From Geothrix limicola (GTDB lineage Bacteria; Acidobacteriota; Holophagae; Holophagales; Holophagaceae): a stretch of DNA of 64,000 nt. Every line of letters starts with the position of its first letter. Within the stretch, counting starts at the first letter, position 1. A model generated the notes under the pieces. The model saw nothing but the letters and a program-made list of their open reading frames with translations, had not been told where the DNA came from and made no database searches. The position numbers were made by a program, and so were the translations under genes. The stretch is from the NCBI RefSeq assembly GCF_030268085.1, contig NZ_BSDE01000001.1, forward strand, positions 496,001-560,000. Reading direction: 5' to 3'. Shown one piece after another: positions 61,280-64,000 of the stretch.

Positions 61280-61735
61280 TTACCAGTTCTCAGTCTGCCT
61301 GAGCGCTTCGTAAAGGCCAATGGCCGCCGCCTGGGCCTGGTTCAGGCTGCGGTGGTGGTCGCCCAGCATGGGGATGCGCACGAGGTGGTCGGGATAGGCC
61401 TTGAGGATCTCCTCGGGCAGGCCCGCGGTCTCGCGGCCGAAGACCAGGCCGTCGCCGAAGGCCCAGGACACCTGCGTGTGGCGGCGGGCGCCCTTGGTGG
61501 TGAAGAACCAGAGCCGCTTGGCCGGATTGCGGGCCAGGAAATCATTCCAGTCCGTGTAGTGGGTGGGATCCAGCTTTTCCCAGTAGTCCAGGCCGGCCCG
61601 GCGCAGGTAGTAGTCCGAGGTCTCGAAGCCCAGCGGATGGATGAGGTGCAGTTTGGCGCCGTTGTTCACGCAGAGGCGTCCGATGCTTCCGGTGTTCTGC
61701 GGAATCTCGGGCTGGTGCAAGATGATGTGGAACAT
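61280..61735 (-). CDS. trmL: tRNA (cytidine/uridine-2'-O-)-methyltransferase TrmL
   Basis: SPOUT-class enzyme methylating the wobble base ribose of tRNA-Leu. Family start HIILHQPEIPQNTGSIGRLC, LHLIHPLGFETSD and FGRETAGLPEEIL are present, with the knot region VRIPMLGDHHRSLNQAQAAAI. The usual RSLNLSNAAAI reads RSLNQAQAAAI here. 151 aa is normal. It is divergent from hinT with an 11-bp gap between start codons. Confidence 0.92.
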   Translation of the reverse strand: MFHIILHQPEIPQNTGSIGRLCVNNGAKLHLIHPLGFETSDYYLRRAGLDYWEKLDPTHYTDWNDFLARNPAKRLWFFTTKGARRHTQVSWAFGDGLVFGRETAGLPEEILKAYPDHLVRIPMLGDHHRSLNQAQAAAIGLYEALRQTENW

Positions 61736-61746
61736 CGGAGGTCCTG

Positions 61747-62106
61747 ATGAGCGCCCCTGCGAGCGAGTGCCTGTTTTGCAAGATTGCGCGGAAGGAGATT
61801 CCGGCGGCCGTCGTGTATGAAGACGATACTCTGCTCGCCTTCAAAGACATCTTCCCCCAAGCGCCCGTGCATCTGCTCATCATTCCGAAGGTCCACTGCG
61901 AGGGCCTGGCGGACATGACGCCCGAGGCCGCCGCCGCCGCGGGGCGGATCCTTCAGGTGTCCGCCCGATTGGCCGCGGATCACGGGATCCAGGACAGCGG
62001 CTGGCGCCTGCTCAGCAACTGCGGCGCCGACGCCGGCCAGTCGGTCTTCCACCTGCATTTCCACCTTCTGGGCGGAAAGACGCTGGGCGGAAAGCTCTGC
62101 CAGTAA
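61747..62106 (+). CDS. hinT: HIT-family purine nucleoside phosphoramidase (HinT-like)
   Basis: Histidine-triad protein acting on AMP-lysine-type phosphoramidates. The triad is HLHFHLL near residue 105, with CLFCKIARKEIPAAVVYEDD at the N-terminus and FPQAPVHLLIIPKVH in the middle, all standard. 119 aa. The Cys pair CLFC is typical of this subfamily and may bind zinc. It shares a very short intergenic region with divergent trmL. Confidence 0.92.
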   Translation: MSAPASECLFCKIARKEIPAAVVYEDDTLLAFKDIFPQAPVHLLIIPKVHCEGLADMTPEAAAAAGRILQVSARLAADHGIQDSGWRLLSNCGADAGQSVFHLHFHLLGGKTLGGKLCQ

Positions 62107-62183
62107 TCCGTGCATCTGATTTGAGTCTCGGATCTGGGCCGGGTGGGCTTCGACTCAGCTTGAACCACAAGATCTGTGAATAA

Positions 62184-62205
62184 CCCGGTTGCCTCGGCAA
62201 CTGGG
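62184..62205. other. Hairpin in the hinT to sensor-kinase intergenic region
   Basis: CCCGGTTGC, loop CTCG, GCAACTGGG: a 9-bp stem with one G-U pair. There is no T run, so it is not a clear terminator. The 247-bp gap otherwise holds nothing recognisable and no defined riboswitch that I could identify. Confidence 0.4.
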
Positions 62206-62353
62206 CGGCGCGCCTTTCAGCCTCCGGCGAAGAAATCGACAAATCTGGAATGAACGATCCGGCGATCCGATAAGCCGGCAGCGGTCCGTTCAGGTCGCCT
62301 GCCCAGAATCTCGGATGTTCCAAATCGATGCGTGGCCCTATGAGGGAAACAGC

Positions 62354-64000
62354 ATGGAAGCCAATCCACCCATCCACATCCTGCTGGTTGAGGACTCGGA
62401 GGGTGATGCGCTCCTGTTGGAGCGGCATCTGCGGGCTCAGGGCCTGCTGTTCGATCTCAGGAGGGTGGATACGCTCGCGGCCCTCCAGGAGGCCCTGAGC
62501 GGCTCCGCCTGGGACATCCTGCTGACGGATTTCAACCTCCCGGGCCTGGACGGGCTGGAGGTGCTGCAGGTGGTGGGCGAGCGGGCGCCGTACCTTCCCT
62601 GCATCCTCGTCTCCGGCGAGCTGGGCGAAGAAGCGGCCGTGGAATCCCTGCGCCGGGGCGCCAAGGATTTCATCAGCAAATCGAGGCTGGCGAGGCTTGT
62701 CCCGGCCATTCAGCGCGAGGTACATGAGCAACGGATCCGGGCGGCGGCCGAAAGCACGCGGGCGGAACTCCTGACCCTGGAAGACCGGCTCAGGGCCATC
62801 ACTTCGGCGACCGTGGATGGCATCGTGGTGATGGATGGAGAGGGACGGATTTCCTTCTGGAACCAGGCCGCCGAACGTCTGTTCGGCTATACCGAATCCG
62901 AAGCCATGGGTCGGGACCTCCACGCCCTGATCGCGCCGTCCCGCCTCCAATCCACCAGCGGTTCGGGGGTGGCGAGGCTCAACGAAATCGGGCCGTGCTC
63001 GGCCGCCGGAAGGGTGATCCAGCTGGATGCGCGCCGGAAGGACGGCACCGAATTCCCCGTCGAAGTCACGCTTGCGGCCCTTCGCCAGGGCGACACCTGG
63101 CATTCCGTGGGCGTGGTGCGGGACATCACGGAACGCAAGGACCAGGAGAGCAAGCAGTTCGAGACGCTGCAATTCCTCCGCACCCTCATCGAGACGATCC
63201 CCAGCCCCCTCTACTACGAGGACATGGGCGGCCGGATTCTCGGCTGCAACCGGGCTTTCCAGGCCTTCCTGGGACTGCCGGCCGAGGCCGTGATCGGTCA
63301 TCTGACGGCGGATCTCCTCGCCGGTGCGGAAGAGGACCAGGCCCATGAAACGGAACCCGGGTTCCTGCGCATTCCCGATGCCTACGACACCTCCTTCCAC
63401 ATGCCGCTCGCCGGTGGCCGGACCCGGCACGCCCTGTTCAAGAAGGCCCCCTTCTGGGATGCGGAAGGAAGGCCCGAGGGCTACGTGGCGACCCTCCTCG
63501 ACATCACCCGGCTCAAGGAGACCGAGGAGGCGCTGCGGCAGAACGAATGGTTGTTCTCCGCCATCCACCGCCACGTCGTCGATCTCATCGCCATCATCGA
63601 TCCGCAGGGGCGGAGGATCTACACGAGCCCCTCGTACCAGTTCGTCCTGGGCTACTCCGACGAGGAGATGGAGAGGTTGTCCTCGCTGGACCTGCTGCAT
63701 CCCGCCGACCTGGACCGGGTCTCCCAGGCCCTGAGGGGGATCATGGAAGGGCAGGCCGCCCAGGGCCTGGAGTACCGCCTCAGGCACAAGGATGGCCGCT
63801 GGCTGTACTTCGAAAGCAAGGCCGCCATCATCCCCGATCCGGGAACGGGCAACGTGCGGGCCCTGGTGGTCGCGCGGGATATCACCGAGCGGAAGGAGGC
63901 CGAACAGAGCCGTTCGGCCATGGAGGTCCAGCTGCGTCAGGCCCAGAAGCTGGAGGCCATCGGCCAACTGGCGGCGGGCATCGCCCACGAGATCAACACG
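62354..64000 (+). CDS. Hybrid receiver/multi-PAS sensor histidine kinase (3' partial)
   Basis: The frame runs off the window end after 549 codons. It starts with a receiver domain (LLVEDSEGDALLLERHL, Asp59 in TDFNLPG), unusual at the N-terminus of a kinase but known in response-regulator/kinase hybrids. Three PAS domains follow (about 145-265, 275-385 and 395-515), linked by GVVRDITERKDQE, ATLLDITRLKETEE and VVARDITERKEAEQ. Then comes the beginning of the kinase box (GQLAAGIAHEINT). No membrane segment is seen, so it is probably a cytoplasmic sensor activated by phosphorylation of its own receiver. GAGGG lies upstream of the ATG. Confidence 0.88.
   Translation, partial: MEANPPIHILLVEDSEGDALLLERHLRAQGLLFDLRRVDTLAALQEALSGSAWDILLTDFNLPGLDGLEVLQVVGERAPYLPCILVSGELGEEAAVESLRRGAKDFISKSRLARLVPAIQREVHEQRIRAAAESTRAELLTLEDRLRAITSATVDGIVVMDGEGRISFWNQAAERLFGYTESEAMGRDLHALIAPSRLQSTSGSGVARLNEIGPCSAAGRVIQLDARRKDGTEFPVEVTLAALRQGDTWHSVGVVRDITERKDQESKQFETLQFLRTLIETIPSPLYYEDMGGRILGCNRAFQAFLGLPAEAVIGHLTADLLAGAEEDQAHETEPGFLRIPDAYDTSFHMPLAGGRTRHALFKKAPFWDAEGRPEGYVATLLDITRLKETEEALRQNEWLFSAIHRHVVDLIAIIDPQGRRIYTSPSYQFVLGYSDEEMERLSSLDLLHPADLDRVSQALRGIMEGQAAQGLEYRLRHKDGRWLYFESKAAIIPDPGTGNVRALVVARDITERKEAEQSRSAMEVQLRQAQKLEAIGQLAAGIAHEINT

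Noticed and set aside
62107-62353. Possible c-di-GMP or other riboswitch before the sensor kinase
   Set aside because: Only one hairpin is convincing, and none of the conserved GEMM loop sequences are present.
62012-63988. 658-aa open frame on the minus strand at the right edge
   Set aside because: Antisense to the receiver/PAS kinase, whose motifs are unambiguous.

Overview
The window is a high-GC bacterial chromosome segment of about 64 kb. It has dense, short-spaced genes with ordinary housekeeping content and no phage, plasmid, insertion sequence, CRISPR array, rRNA or tRNA that I can recognise. The gene set points to a Gram-negative, probably motile organism with ferredoxin-linked 2-oxoacid metabolism: outer-membrane barrel, TonB-like protein, FliN/FliL, fused ferredoxin-dependent 2-oxoacid oxidoreductase, DUF4388-type protein and many PAS or LytTR sensors. 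The Holophagae branch of Acidobacteriota (Geothrix-like) would fit. That placement is inference from gene style, not a sequence search.

Layout. 1-16.6 kb: the 3' end of a TPR/glycosyltransferase-9 gene, a secreted GH27 alpha-galactosidase, a two-polypeptide 2-oxoacid:ferredoxin oxidoreductase, NAD kinase divergent from a class A penicillin-binding protein, an outer-membrane barrel, a DEAD-box helicase, SixA, an alpha/beta hydrolase and Rho. 16.6-25 kb: two sensor kinases and a LytTR regulator, then the most unusual locus: a short peptide gene next to the LytS/LytTR pair and divergent from a full-length class I lanthipeptide dehydratase (LanB), with no LanC cyclase or dedicated exporter nearby. 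An esterase and a methyltransferase follow. 25-39 kb: Dus, a cation efflux protein, ThiD with an unknown partner, FliN/FliL, HU, TruA, a TonB-like protein with a DUF4388 protein, YvcK, a NatAB-like ABC exporter and UppP. 39-44 kb: a small winged-helix regulator with a striking palindromic operator, threonine aldolase, a half-length solute-binding-like protein, PhzF, YicC and a TPR lipoprotein.

44.4-55.7 kb is an almost complete branched-chain amino acid biosynthesis locus. lysR-leuC-leuD run one way; leuA, a 41-residue small ORF, leuB, ilvD, ilvB, ilvN and ilvC run the other. Between leuB and ilvD lies a classical translation-coupled attenuator: a leader peptide rich in Val, Leu and Ile codons, an antiterminator and an intrinsic terminator. 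The cluster ends in a strong terminator. 55.7-64 kb: a nitronate-monooxygenase-like enzyme with an extra N-terminal domain, a membrane protein, an uncharacterised protein, radA, a stand-alone B12-binding protein, trmL, hinT and the 5' part of a large receiver/PAS histidine kinase that runs off the end.

Starts were chosen from Shine-Dalgarno spacing where one was visible, so several are shorter than the longest open frame. Many long antisense open frames exist because of high GC content and were discarded.
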